A stretch of 64,000 nucleotides of DNA from CBDBLK01 sp965215445 (GCA_965215445.1 CBDCDT010000002.1:1984001-2048000), one strand, 5' to 3'; counted from the stretch's first letter, positions 35,530 through 45,699 are shown. Numbers and translations are program-made. Notes: a model not told the origin generated them from the sequence alone.

Positions 35530-36242
35530 TGCGTATTAGTTTGATTGTGGCGATTGGCAAGCGCCGGCAGATTGGCAAAGACGGCAAGATGCTGTGGCAC
35601 ATCCGCGAAGATTTCCGCCATTTTAAACAAACCACGTTGGGCCATTGGCTGATTATGGGACGAAAAACCTTTCACTCCATCGGCGGCGTTTTGCCTGGAC
35701 GCAAGAGTGTGGTGCTCACCGGAAACCGTGAGCTTGCCGAAAAACTCGCCGAGGCGGGTGCCTATGCCGCCGCCAACGCTGAAGAGGCGCTGGCGATGGC
35801 GCGTGAGGCGGGGGAGTCGGAAGTCTTTATTTGTGGCGGGGAAAATGTCTACCGGCACTTTTTAGAGCGTTGTGATCGGCTTTATTTGAGCCGGGTGGAC
35901 TTTGACGGCGAGGCGGATACCTTTTTTCCACCCTTTGAACATTTGCCCTGGAAACTTGTCAAGTCTCATCAGTTTCCCGCCCAAAAAAGTTCCCTTTCCT
36001 GGTGTCTGGAAATTCTCGAAATTGACTACTCAGTGAAAAATCTTTTCTTGATTAAGTTTTTTCTTTCTGGTGATAATAAACGGACTTGGAAATCCTTCCA
36101 AGCACAGACCTATAAGGAGGTTTACTGTGAAACATTTTGTTGCGTTCTCTGCCTTTTTTCTGCTCCTATTTGCCTCTCTCTACGACCCAGGCCCAATACG
36201 ACAATCGCACCGCCGCCGAGTCCCGTGCCCGCGACCTCATAG
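35529..36242 (+). CDS. folA: Dihydrofolate reductase with abnormal C-terminal extension
   Basis: ATG 35529 overlaps the thyA stop. Residues 1-160 are a normal DHFR: MRISLIVAIG, LWHIREDFRHFK, IMGRKTFHSIGGVLPGR, EVFICGGENVY and the C-terminal SWCLEILE strand. It regenerates tetrahydrofolate used by ThyA. DHFR normally ends here, but the frame continues for about 70 residues of unlikely composition and overlaps the next gene by 116 bases. A one-base shift near 36030 would meet TGA at once (ACTCAGTGA). The tail is therefore probably caused by an indel, either real or from sequencing. Confidence 0.9.
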   Translation: MRISLIVAIGKRRQIGKDGKMLWHIREDFRHFKQTTLGHWLIMGRKTFHSIGGVLPGRKSVVLTGNRELAEKLAEAGAYAAANAEEALAMAREAGESEVFICGGENVYRHFLERCDRLYLSRVDFDGEADTFFPPFEHLPWKLVKSHQFPAQKSSLSWCLEILEIDYSVKNLFLIKFFLSGDNKRTWKSFQAQTYKEVYCETFCCVLCLFSAPICLSLRPRPNTTIAPPPSPVPATS

Positions 36243-37522
36243 GTCAGCACCCCAATGCCTTTATTGCCATCTGGCGCATCCCCGGCAATAAGCAGCAGGG
36301 TTATATCGGCCTTCCCATCCACCCCACCAAAAGCTACGATGTCCACGTTCACTGGGGCGCTACCACAAATATCCAGTGGCAACGCTATCAAACCAGCACG
36401 GGCACTTACCAACGCGCCCGGAAAATGTCTTACGCTGTTACTCCGGGAAAGTTCTATGTGATGGCGGTCAGAGGCACTGCCGAACACCTGACTTTTAGCG
36501 ATTTTGCCGACGTCGCCCATCACGGAGATGATGTCAGGCAAAACCTGTACGCAGTCTACAGCTTGGGAAATCTGGGGTACACTTCTCTTGAAGGGGCCTT
36601 CGCCGACTGCACCAATCTCGACTATTTTTACGTTAGAGATTTCACGCTCGATCCGGTCAACGTCACCAATGTTGAGCGCATGTTTCTCAATACTTCCAGT
36701 CTCAAGTCCGCCAACCTCAGTGAGATGAGAGTTCTCGATACATTGGCCAGTACCCGTAGGATGTTTGAGGGTTCCGGCCATCCCGCCAATTTTTCTGTCA
36801 ATCTGGACGGTCGATTTAAAACTGGAAATCTGCGCAGAATAGACCGCATGTTTTACCGCAGTAATGTCAGAAGAGTTTGGTACCTTGAAGAGTGGAACGT
36901 CTCCAACGTCACCAATATGGAATTGGCCTTTAGGATGGCCGGAAACTTGCGCCCCGATGTTTCCAAATGGAATGTCTCCAGCTTGGTCAATATGCAGTAC
37001 ACGTTTGGTGTCAACCACCAGATTCTCCCCCGACTGACAAATTGGAATACCAGCAGTGTCCGACTTATGGACGGCAACTTTTCCTATTACACGTTCCCCG
37101 ACAATTACGTTTTTCCTTTGAATACCTCCAGCGTAGAGAGAATGGTGTATCAATTTACCGGCACCCATCACCCCCCCTCAAACTTCGCTACTGGCAGCAT
37201 ACAAAACATGAACAGTATGTACGAAGGGGCCACGCTCTCTTACACGGCCGTCGCTCACATCAAGAATTGGGATTTAAGCAATCTCAGGAGCGCACAGAGA
37301 CTGTTTAAAGGTGTCGCCCTCTCTTCCCCTCAAATGTCTTTTTATCCCGCCTCCTTCTACGCCAGTTTTCTCACTGCTTTGAACAAGACCGGCCCAACCA
37401 ACCGTCCGGTCGATTTGAGGGATATTTTTGATTACGAAACATTGAGCGAACAGATTCGGAAGTTTTACCGCACTGCAGAAGAAAGATTAACACGAGAGAG
37501 AGGTTATATCTTTAGTCAATAA
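36127..37522 (+). pseudogene. Secreted DUF285 (BspA-like) repeat protein, frameshifted in the signal peptide
   Basis: AAGGAGG (36114-36120) points to GTG 36127, which starts a good signal peptide (VKHFVAFSAFFLLLFASL). At a CTCTCT run near 36171-36180 the frame must shift to continue into TTQAQYDNRTAAES and the 440-residue body. Two extra bases (one CT unit) or one fewer base would join them. The body carries DUF285-type repeats (WNVSNVTNM, WNVSSLVNM, NWNTSSVRLM, MFLNTSSL, WDLSNLRS) as in Mycoplasma-type and other surface proteins. An in-frame TTG at 36137 could start the body, but it is badly placed. Phase switching, decay and error are all possible. Confidence 0.7.
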
Positions 37523-37552
37523 TCCGTCTCGATAAAGCAGACCTTAAAGCAA

Positions 37553-37582
37553 ACGGACACCTCTTCAGGTGTCCGTTTTTTT
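37553..37582 (+). terminator. Strong Rho-independent terminator
   Basis: ACGGACACCT (37553-37562), loop CTTC, AGGTGTCCGT (37567-37576), then T7. It sits between the convergent DUF285 gene and the 962-residue gene and may serve both. Confidence 0.92.
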
Positions 37583-37588
37583 AGATGG

Positions 37589-40477
37589 TTATTTTTTCAA
37601 GACGACGTATCCCACGTTAGCACTCGAACACGCCGAAGTTATCCCGTTCCTGGTGAGGTTGGCGTAAAAGCGATAAATCCCCGGCCTTAATCTTTTGGTT
37701 TTGATCCTGATACTTTGCGCTTTGGAGGTGGCACTGCCGACTTCTTTGCTGCATTGACTGTCGCTAAAGAGTCTTACCACGTCTCCGCTCTGGACTCCTG
37801 TAACTCTAATCAGGGGTCTGCGCAGAGTGGAAGACGGGCGGTTTGGCCTGACCCGCCTCAAATTGGCAGGCGCATCTGGAAGGGGAGTTGGAGTTGGCGT
37901 CACTACCGTCTGTTGTTGTTGGCCGGAGACGGAGAGTGCCGTCCGCACGTTGGACAAAGAGACGCCGTAGCGCTCTTCGACCGCCTCCACCGCCGCCAGC
38001 GTGGTGTTGACGGAAATGCTTTGGCCGGACAGGGCATTGTATTCCAGTTGCATGAGCTCACGGGAAACCTGATCGCTAAATTTTCTGGCAACTCTCAGAC
38101 CTTCGCTGAGCAGGCCTTTGCCGCTCTTGGTGAACTCGCGGATGGATGCATCGTACGCGCTGGTGTCTCCGCCAATGCTTTGCTGGTATTTTTTATTGGC
38201 CTGAACCTGTTCTATCAATTCATCGAAAAAGCGGGCCGGCCAAAGAGTGCCGTCGGGCCGTACCCACCATTCCACCGGATGGTCTTTTTTGCTGGAATAA
38301 CCGCCGTAATAGATGCCCTCATTGTAAGCGGGCAGGGGCGCCAGCATGGAATCGTCCACAGGTTGCAAAACCTGATAGGCGAGAAAGGCGCTTGAACACT
38401 CCGATACCAGATTGTCCCGGGTGGTGGTGGCGTAAAGGCGATGATCGCCCACACTCAATTTTTCGGTGGTAAAGCGAATTCCCGTTTGAAGGAAAAGTTC
38501 CGGCGGCAAGTTCATCATCGACGCCATGTCTCTTTGCCTGACGAAGGTACTGGCGACTTGGCGAGTGCATTGATCGTCGCTGAAAATGGCGATCTTGCCC
38601 CTTTCGAGTACGCCGGAGATTTCCAGCGTCGGCCTGGCCAGCCTGGAAGAAGCTGTCCCCGGCCGAATCAGTTGTATGCCGGTGGGAGGGCGGATGACGT
38701 TTTCCCGCACATACTTCAAGCGCACGCCGTAGCGGTCTTCGACCGCTTCTACCAAGGCCTTCGTGGTGGTGATGGTAATATTTTTGCGGTAATCGCTCCA
38801 ACCCGAGCTGGCCATAACGACGTGGTATTCCTGATCCAACAATTCTCGGGCAACCGGATCGCCCAATTTGTCGGCAATGGCAAGGGAGGTTTTGAGTTTG
38901 AACTGGTCATTAATCCTATCCCGAATCTGGGCCAGTTCCCGCTCTTTGGCGCTGGTATCTGCGCCCCTGTTTTCCAGTTCTGAAATCTTGGCCAAGACTT
39001 CTTGTTCGAGCTGACTCCAGGCACGGGTCACCCACAGCGTCCCGTCGGGACTGACCCACCACTCCACCGGGCCTTGCAGGTTTTGAAACCCGATGGGACT
39101 GGCAGTGAATTTTGCATGGTGGTAGGCGGGTAGGGGCGCCAGTATGGAATCGTCGATCGCTTCTAAAACCTGCAAGGCGAGAAACTCCGTCGAACAAGGT
39201 GAGGTATCTCCGTCTCTGGTGAGGTTGGCGTAGAGCCGATAATCTCCGGGAGGAAATGTTTTGGTTTCAAGCTGAATACTGCTTCCTTGAGAGCTGCCCT
39301 GTCCAAGCTCTCGTGTACACTGCTGATCGCTAAAAAGCCTGACCACATCTCCCGCCTGCACTCCTTCGATTTCCACCGGCGGTCTGGAGTGAGTGGAGAA
39401 GGTTTGGTTTGGCCGGATAAATTTGAAAACGGAGGGAGCGGAAGGCCCTGAAACCGTGTAGCTGATATAATTGGTCGAGCACGCTGAAGTGGCACCACTT
39501 CTGGTGATGTTGGCATAAAGGCGGTAGTTTCCAGTCTCCAATCTTTGGGTGGTAATCCTGACAAATCCCGCTTCAGACTTGCCCGTGCCGACCTGGCGGG
39601 TGCATTGCTCGTCACTAAAAAGCCCGACCACATCGTAGACATACACACCGCTGACTTCGATGGTTGGGGTCTTGAGGGAGGAGGCCGGTTTGGGAGCGAC
39701 CAGTCTCATGCCCACATTGATGGGAGGCCCGGGCAGGGAAACCTGATAAGTGGCGTGGGTGGTGGAGCAGTCCGACCACTGCTTGTTGCGAGTGGCATTG
39801 GCGTAAATGCTGTAGCTTCCCAGTGCCAAATCTTTCACTTGAATATGCGCCTTTCCGTTGCGAACACGGCCGCCGTAGGCCTTGCCGCCCAGGGGAACCA
39901 GGCACTCGGAATCCTGGTAGATATTCACCCAGTCCCAGTTTGTGCCGTGGACGTGAATCATTGGACTTCCGTGTTTGATACTAGAGGAGATCACCACGTT
40001 GCCGGGAGATGCCGGGGGGGATTTAAAGATGGTGGGGGAAGCGGAAGACAGGGTGTAGATCACTTTGGCGCTGGAACAAGGGGAGTGGGAACCGTCACTC
40101 AAATGAGTTTGGGCGTAAAAGGTGTATTTTCCCGGAGTGGTCAAATCCAGCTTGATAAAGTGGGGGGCGGGAAAATTGATGGTGATGCTGTCTTTTGGAT
40201 CGTAAACCTTGTTTTGTCTGGCGGGAGTGCTGCCCACCTTGTTTTGGCAGGCGGAATCAGTGTAGACGGCGACTTCTCCGTTGTCATAACCGTCCGAGAG
40301 GACTTGAACCACCACCCTGCGTGCCTTGCCTCCAATGTGGCGGTAACTGTCGATCTTCCAGTAGTCGGGATGGCCGGTGGGATAGACCATTCTCAAGCTG
40401 TAGGCCGCGCCGGGGCCTGAAAAAGTGGAAAAGCTGAGGAAAAAAGAGGCCAAAAAGAAAAGCGTCGAAGCGTGCAT
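37589..40477 (-). CDS. Large secreted repeat protein with Cys-containing beta domains
   Basis: 962 residues, ATG 40477 with GGGAGGG ribosome binding site and a signal peptide to about GPGAAYS. Six copies of an Ig-like domain of about 75-110 residues carry the signature GD.V.LFSD..CTR.VG, then G.YRLYANLTR.G..S.CS, two conserved Cys per domain. Between domains 4-5 and 5-6 lies a second repeated domain (DDSILAPLPAYHH / DDSMLAPLPAYNE, VEWWV.PDGTLW, AVEAVE.RYGV). The Ig-like domain also opens the 53006-56749 lipoprotein. Probably an extracellular or envelope adhesin; ligand unknown. Confidence 0.8.
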   Translation of the reverse strand: MHASTLFFLASFFLSFSTFSGPGAAYSLRMVYPTGHPDYWKIDSYRHIGGKARRVVVQVLSDGYDNGEVAVYTDSACQNKVGSTPARQNKVYDPKDSITINFPAPHFIKLDLTTPGKYTFYAQTHLSDGSHSPCSSAKVIYTLSSASPTIFKSPPASPGNVVISSSIKHGSPMIHVHGTNWDWVNIYQDSECLVPLGGKAYGGRVRNGKAHIQVKDLALGSYSIYANATRNKQWSDCSTTHATYQVSLPGPPINVGMRLVAPKPASSLKTPTIEVSGVYVYDVVGLFSDEQCTRQVGTGKSEAGFVRITTQRLETGNYRLYANITRSGATSACSTNYISYTVSGPSAPSVFKFIRPNQTFSTHSRPPVEIEGVQAGDVVRLFSDQQCTRELGQGSSQGSSIQLETKTFPPGDYRLYANLTRDGDTSPCSTEFLALQVLEAIDDSILAPLPAYHHAKFTASPIGFQNLQGPVEWWVSPDGTLWVTRAWSQLEQEVLAKISELENRGADTSAKERELAQIRDRINDQFKLKTSLAIADKLGDPVARELLDQEYHVVMASSGWSDYRKNITITTTKALVEAVEDRYGVRLKYVRENVIRPPTGIQLIRPGTASSRLARPTLEISGVLERGKIAIFSDDQCTRQVASTFVRQRDMASMMNLPPELFLQTGIRFTTEKLSVGDHRLYATTTRDNLVSECSSAFLAYQVLQPVDDSMLAPLPAYNEGIYYGGYSSKKDHPVEWWVRPDGTLWPARFFDELIEQVQANKKYQQSIGGDTSAYDASIREFTKSGKGLLSEGLRVARKFSDQVSRELMQLEYNALSGQSISVNTTLAAVEAVEERYGVSLSNVRTALSVSGQQQQTVVTPTPTPLPDAPANLRRVRPNRPSSTLRRPLIRVTGVQSGDVVRLFSDSQCSKEVGSATSKAQSIRIKTKRLRPGIYRFYANLTRNGITSACSSANVGYVVLKK

Positions 40478-40670
40478 AAACCCTCCCTGGTTATAGCTAT
40501 CTTATAGATTGTAGAACTATTCTTTTTGTTTAACAACTAAGTTAAAGGGTCGCCTTTTTCTCAATCTGTCTGTATTTCTCAGTTATCAGTTAAAGATTTT
40601 ATTTCAGGCCCCCGATAAGGGGCCATGCGCTGGTTTTTATTCATCTTGATTGCTTGCAAGGAGGTATGAG

Positions 40671-43145
40671 ATGTCACTTTTCCATTGCTCGTTTGTCTTT
40701 GTCGCGATTCTTTTTTTAGAGAGCTGTGTGCCACAAGGGGGTAAAAAAACTTCTTCAAGAAGCGCTTCCAGGGAGACTCAACCCTCGCAGCAGAGCAATG
40801 GGCCTTCCCTGCTGGGCAGTGACAACCACCGTTTGGATGATGGCAACCTTTCCCTGCCGCAAACCGTTCCGGTGAGCATTTCCTGGACGGGTTATGCCAA
40901 CGACAACGTGGCGGAAGTGGGGCAGACGCCACCAGCGCTGAGCATACCCATTTTGAATCCGGCCAATGCCGATGTCAGATTTAGCGCTGTTCCGGCCTCG
41001 GTTTGTAGAGTCGATGCTTTGAGTGGGGAATTGAGGCCGATAGTTCCTGGAAACTGTCGTGTCACTCTCTCGGCCAATCCCAGTGATTTCAGCACTCACT
41101 CTCCCGCGACTTTGAGCGTGACCGTGCAGGTGGATGGCCAGAGCAATCAGGGGACGCCAACGGCGATTCCGGTGAGTATTTCCTGGAGCGGTTATGCCAA
41201 TGGCAATCGGGCCACAATGGGGCAGGCGGCACCGGCGCTCGAAGTTCCCAGTGTCGTTCCGGCCGATGCCAGCTTGACTTATTTTGCCTCTCCCGCTTCA
41301 GTTTGCAGTATAGATGCTGCCACTGGCGCCCTGAATTTGGTACAAGCGGGAAAATGCAAGGTGGTGCTCAACGCCTTTCCCAGCAATCCCTCGACTCACA
41401 CCCAAGAGACTTCGAGCGTGACCGTTGTGGTAAATCCCGCTCCGGGTACGCCTATTTCGGGAACACAAAACCCGGGACAGGCTCCGGTGAAAATTGTGTG
41501 GGCGGGTTACAGGGGAAGTAATCAGGCAAGGCTTGGGGATTTTATCCCGAAGGCCAAAGAGGCGATTGTAGCTCCCAGCAGTGCCAGCAAAAGTTTTTCC
41601 GCAAGTCCGGCCAATATTTGTAGAGTGCATCCCCAGACGGGACAATTGGTACTTATGGGGGATACGGGAAATTGCGAAGTCACTCTCACCGCTATTCCCG
41701 CCGATCCCGCCACTCACACTCCGGCCACCTTGAGTGTGACCGTTTCGGTAAGTGAGTCAAGTGGTGCTGCCAACAATAAAATTACTCGCATTGTGGCCAG
41801 CTACGACGGTTTTGCCGGACTCAAAAGCGACGGCACAGTGGTCGCCTGGGGAGAATACGACGTGAGAAGCAAACCCTGGGGAAATTACCGGGGCATGGGC
41901 AAGGTGATGAATCACATTGCTTTCCCCAATTCCTCCAAGGTGGTGGATTTGGTGTCCACCCGCAAGGGTTTTGCCGCCCTTCGAGAAGACGGCACGCTGG
42001 TTTCCTGGGGCCACAACAGAACCGAGACCAACGGGGATTTATCCTTTCGTATCGACCCCTTGAAAAATGTGGAAAGTGTGACCGCCCATCGCTACAGTTT
42101 TAGCGCCAGCAAAAAAGACGGTTCGGCGGTAGTTTGGGGCCAGATGAATTTGACTTTTCCCAAGGGAATAAAAAAAGTTGCGGAAAATGAACACGCCCTG
42201 GCGATTCTCAAAAAAGACGGTTCGGTGGAAACTGGCTCTCCGGTGTATCGCTATCAAGGGGTGGATTATTACCTGGGCAAAGAACAGGGCGGCAGTCAGT
42301 TTACCCGCAGTTTTAAGGATCACCTCCAGGTGGTTTCGATGGCCTCCAAGTTGAGAAGTGGAGTGACCGACATCGCCACCAACTCCAATGTCAACGGCGG
42401 TGCCTTTCTCGCCCTGAAAAGCGACGGCACAGTAGTCGCCTGGGGCAATAAAAACTTTGGAGGCAATATCCTGCCCATGCCCACCGCTTACCTGGGAACC
42501 AGTGCCAGCAGCAGGGCGAGCAAAATTTACGGCGGCCGCTACGGCTTTGCCGTTTTGAGGGCGGACAAGTCGGTGGTACATTGGGGAGTGACGGGGGACT
42601 ATTTTGAATTTACCAGTGGACTGGTTCCCGCCAGCAAAAACGTCGCCAGTGTTTTTCCCCATGGCATTGCCTTTTTAGGGGTAACCACGGGAAAAGGGGC
42701 CTTTCCCTTTAGTGTGCACTCTAACAGGTACAGCGCCCCTGCCCTGGATATTTCCGCCGTGGAAACGAGTCTTCAAAGCGCAGTTACAAAGGTGACCGCC
42801 AGCAAGTTCGCCTTTGCGCTTTTAAAAAGCGATGGTTCGGTGGTGGCCTGGGGGAACACAAACAAAGGGGGTTCTCTGGAAATGGTACACCACTCTCAAG
42901 GGCGGGTGGATGTCTCTGCCCAATTGGCCAGCGGAGTAAAAGATATTGTCGCCAACGAACACGCCTTTGCCGCCCTTAAAAAAGATGGTTCGGTGGTGAC
43001 CTGGGGAGGCAACTGGGGAGGAGGGGACTCCCGTCCGGTGGCAAGTGATCTCGCCAGCGGGGTAATTCAAATTGTCGCCTCCGAAGATTCCTTTTCCGCC
43101 TTAAAGGATGATGGCACTGTAGTGACCTGGAGAAGATATGATTAA
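40671..43145 (+). CDS. Lipoprotein with three Ig-like repeats and RCC1-like propeller
   Basis: 824 residues from ATG 40671, preceded by AAGGAGGT. Lipobox LESC (Cys about 19). After a low-complexity linker come three repeats of about 95 residues (VSISWTGYANDN, ALSIPILNPA, ASVC.VD..SG.L, G.C.VTL.A.P...THS.ATLSVTV), each with a Cys pair. Residues 370-824 hold about nine RCC1-type repeats (ALKSDGTVVAWG). The Ig-like repeat recurs in the 47869 protein and the propeller repeats resemble those of the 18418 protein. Its last codons overlap the next ORF by 8 bases. Confidence 0.85.
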   Translation: MSLFHCSFVFVAILFLESCVPQGGKKTSSRSASRETQPSQQSNGPSLLGSDNHRLDDGNLSLPQTVPVSISWTGYANDNVAEVGQTPPALSIPILNPANADVRFSAVPASVCRVDALSGELRPIVPGNCRVTLSANPSDFSTHSPATLSVTVQVDGQSNQGTPTAIPVSISWSGYANGNRATMGQAAPALEVPSVVPADASLTYFASPASVCSIDAATGALNLVQAGKCKVVLNAFPSNPSTHTQETSSVTVVVNPAPGTPISGTQNPGQAPVKIVWAGYRGSNQARLGDFIPKAKEAIVAPSSASKSFSASPANICRVHPQTGQLVLMGDTGNCEVTLTAIPADPATHTPATLSVTVSVSESSGAANNKITRIVASYDGFAGLKSDGTVVAWGEYDVRSKPWGNYRGMGKVMNHIAFPNSSKVVDLVSTRKGFAALREDGTLVSWGHNRTETNGDLSFRIDPLKNVESVTAHRYSFSASKKDGSAVVWGQMNLTFPKGIKKVAENEHALAILKKDGSVETGSPVYRYQGVDYYLGKEQGGSQFTRSFKDHLQVVSMASKLRSGVTDIATNSNVNGGAFLALKSDGTVVAWGNKNFGGNILPMPTAYLGTSASSRASKIYGGRYGFAVLRADKSVVHWGVTGDYFEFTSGLVPASKNVASVFPHGIAFLGVTTGKGAFPFSVHSNRYSAPALDISAVETSLQSAVTKVTASKFAFALLKSDGSVVAWGNTNKGGSLEMVHHSQGRVDVSAQLASGVKDIVANEHAFAALKKDGSVVTWGGNWGGGDSRPVASDLASGVIQIVASEDSFSALKDDGTVVTWRRYD

Positions 43146-44022
43146 GACAAACTTTGGGTGGATTGCCGCCGGCCTTTTGAGTTTGTTCGCCTGCACGGAG
43201 GGCGGAGGCAAGGGCGCTGGAACTCGGCGAATTGAACTGGAAAATCCGCAGGAAACGGGACAATCAAAAAACCTGGCCCCGGCGAGAGGGAAAATCATCG
43301 CTCCAGCACTGCCGCCGCAAAACCTGGAAAACGCTACCCTGCCCAAACTGGAGATGATCGCCTACGCCTTCACCAATAACGGGTATGAGGAAGTGCGAAC
43401 CCTGCCCGCCATCGTGGCGATGCCGGCCGAGCCGAACGAGCAGAATTGGCGACCCTTCAAAAAAGTGGAGGTTCGGGTCAAACCCCAAGGCGAGACGTGG
43501 CAAGAGGTGAGGGTGTTGGATATCGCTTACAGCAACCTGCCAAGTGAGGCCGATATCTGGCTGGTTCCCGCCAAACCTTGTGAGGTGACCTGGCGGCTGG
43601 TGGAAAATCCTTACTACGACGACAACGGCACCATTGAAACCAGTCCCTGGAGCGAACCGATGAGGTTTGACAAGGCCTACGTCTTCAGGGATGCCAGAGA
43701 CCTTCTTGAAGGAGATATCGACCCGGCGAAAACTCCCTCCGTCCCCATGGAGCAGGCGGGAGGGGTAGACCTCGCCAAAATCATGACCTCTCTGGTTTAC
43801 ATGAACAAGTATGAACTGGGCGATCCCAGATATATCACCTGGAAAATGGTGAATGATGCCCTCAATGCCGTCGGTTTCCAGGATGGAGAGGCGATGACCG
43901 AGGATATGGCACGCAAAATGCCCGAGGCGATGAAGTTGACGCAGGCGGAGTTTCTCGACCGCATAGATGATTCTATCAATTGGTCGGTTATCGAAGAACT
44001 CAAAAGGATCTTTTCCCAATAA
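43138..44022 (+). CDS. Lipoprotein of unknown function
   Basis: 294 residues. Lipobox LFAC (Cys19) then TEGGGKG, a typical outer-membrane lipoprotein start. The centre (about 65-190) is beta-rich (KVEVRVKPQGETWQEVRVLD, CEVTWRLVENPYYDD); the end is helical with a possible EF-hand-like or dockerin-like segment (WKMVNDALNAVGFQDGEAMT). ATG 43138 overlaps the 3' end of the preceding gene by 8 bases, so the two are probably made together and may work together at the surface. No family recognised. Confidence 0.75.
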   Translation: MIKTNFGWIAAGLLSLFACTEGGGKGAGTRRIELENPQETGQSKNLAPARGKIIAPALPPQNLENATLPKLEMIAYAFTNNGYEEVRTLPAIVAMPAEPNEQNWRPFKKVEVRVKPQGETWQEVRVLDIAYSNLPSEADIWLVPAKPCEVTWRLVENPYYDDNGTIETSPWSEPMRFDKAYVFRDARDLLEGDIDPAKTPSVPMEQAGGVDLAKIMTSLVYMNKYELGDPRYITWKMVNDALNAVGFQDGEAMTEDMARKMPEAMKLTQAEFLDRIDDSINWSVIEELKRIFSQ

Positions 44023-44079
44023 TCTTTATGACTCATTGGGTATTTGTGGGCAAAAAATCCTTTGCTATAAGCAGTGTCC

Positions 44080-45699
44080 ATGAGCGTTCCCCTGATTATT
44101 TTGCTTGGTATTTTGCAGGCCCGGGCCTTTGCCGATGACGGTTGTGCGCAGGCCTTTGCCAAGCTTTCTGGGGGCGAGTACTGCCAGGGGAGGCATTGTG
44201 TAAAGGCGCTGTGGCTCTCCCGAAACGCGCCCCACTTGGCCGCGGCGGGCAATCCTTCCGAATCGGTGCAATTTTTCTCCCGACAGGAGCAAAAAGTTGA
44301 AAAATTGGCACGGGATTTTTTTGTCGAGGGAGAGTTGATCGGCGCAGACGACAAGCATTGGGGGAAGGCCTTGGAGCACACCGAAAGAGCATTGGAAGGT
44401 GGGGCCAGATACCTGTTTAAAGCGGCCTTTGAATACGATGGGATTCGGGTGCGGCCCGATGTTCTCAAAGTGCATGGCCCAAGAGACGTCAATATTATCG
44501 CAGTTAAATCCAGCAACTTCGTTGAAGAGTCACACGCTGATGAGGTCGCCGTCCAAAAATACGTCCTGGAAAATTTGGGTTTCAAAACCGAGGTTCATCT
44601 GCTGCACTTAAACCGGGATTACCTGCGTCGGGGAGATTTGGAACTCGAGCGTCTGTTTATTTTAAAATCCATGGAGGGAATGATTGGAAGTCGATTCCAT
44701 TGGGTGGAGAAAAATGCGGCATTGATGAGGGCCAAATTGCGGGAAGAGGGAGCGCCCAACGAGGCCATCGGCCGCAAGTGCCTGGGGCCTTACCCTTGCC
44801 AATTTCAAGAGCATTGTTGGCGGGGAGTGGGGAAAGACTCAATTCATCGCTTGTACAAAATTACGGACGATCAGCGTTGCCAACTGCTCAGATATGGAGT
44901 GCACAAACTGGCGGAAATTTCCGTGAAGAAGCATATCCACATGAATGGGGAGCGCAGATTGCAGCAAATTTACATGAATGAACATAAACTTATCAAACCT
45001 CAGAAAATTCAAATCCAGGCGGCGAAAACCCGGCGTCCAGTGATCAATTTACAAAAAATCAGGGAGCATTTGGCGGGCCTTGAATGGCCGCTCTATTTTT
45101 TGAACTTCCAAACGGTATCCTACGCGGTTCCCCCCCATAGTCAGCTTCTCCCCTATCAACAACTCCCCGTCTCCTATTCCCTGCACATTCAAGAGAGTCC
45201 GGGAGCAGAGTTAAAGTATTTGGAGTTTTTGCACACTCAAAAAGGTGATCCGCGCGAAGAGTTGGCACGGGAATTGTTGAGAGATATTCCCTCAGTAGAC
45301 AAAGGTTCGGTGGTGGTTTACCACTCCTCCTCTGAATCCAGAGTCTTCAAAGACCTGATAGCTACTCACCCCCATTTTAAGGCCCTTGAAGATATCTTTT
45401 TGCGCCTGTGGGATTTGGAAGTTCCGTTTGCCAAACACTGGTTTTACCACCAAGATTTTGCCGGTCGCTCTTCCCTGAAATATGTGTTGCCGGTTTTGGC
45501 CCCCCGTTTCGGTTATGACGACCAGGCCATTCTCAAGGGAGAGGTGGCCAAATATCGCTATATGCAAATCTTGGAATCGGAAGCGGAATCGTCGGGCGTT
45601 CGAGAAAAAGTCCAATCGGATTTGAGTTCGTACGGCAGGCGCAACACCCGCGCCATGGTGGAAATTCTGAAAGGGTTAATGCAAGCGGCCTCGCCTTGA
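44080..45699 (+). CDS. RecB-like nuclease (DUF2779-type) with a signal-peptide-like N-terminus
   Basis: 539 residues from ATG 44080 (GTG 44074 is also in frame; TAA 44068 blocks longer forms). The body looks like DUF2779/TM0106 RecB-type nucleases. It has an N-terminal YCQGRHCVKALWLSR region, a PD-(D/E)XK core (EYDGIRVRPDVLKV, then INIIAVKSS), a Cys cluster CLGPYPCQFQEHC typical of Fe-S nucleases, and a C-terminal RNase-H-like part (LYFLNFQTVSYA, VVVYHSSSESRV, LWDLEVPF). Unusually, the protein begins with a hydrophobic segment ending in ARAFADDG, a likely signal peptide or anchor. Exported Fe-S nucleases are not expected; see findings. Confidence 0.75.
   Translation: MSVPLIILLGILQARAFADDGCAQAFAKLSGGEYCQGRHCVKALWLSRNAPHLAAAGNPSESVQFFSRQEQKVEKLARDFFVEGELIGADDKHWGKALEHTERALEGGARYLFKAAFEYDGIRVRPDVLKVHGPRDVNIIAVKSSNFVEESHADEVAVQKYVLENLGFKTEVHLLHLNRDYLRRGDLELERLFILKSMEGMIGSRFHWVEKNAALMRAKLREEGAPNEAIGRKCLGPYPCQFQEHCWRGVGKDSIHRLYKITDDQRCQLLRYGVHKLAEISVKKHIHMNGERRLQQIYMNEHKLIKPQKIQIQAAKTRRPVINLQKIREHLAGLEWPLYFLNFQTVSYAVPPHSQLLPYQQLPVSYSLHIQESPGAELKYLEFLHTQKGDPREELARELLRDIPSVDKGSVVVYHSSSESRVFKDLIATHPHFKALEDIFLRLWDLEVPFAKHWFYHQDFAGRSSLKYVLPVLAPRFGYDDQAILKGEVAKYRYMQILESEAESSGVREKVQSDLSSYGRRNTRAMVEILKGLMQAASP

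Noticed and set aside
39545..40420. 291-codon + strand ORF inside the 962-residue gene
   Set aside because: Antisense shadow of repeated domains; no ribosome binding site and unlikely composition.
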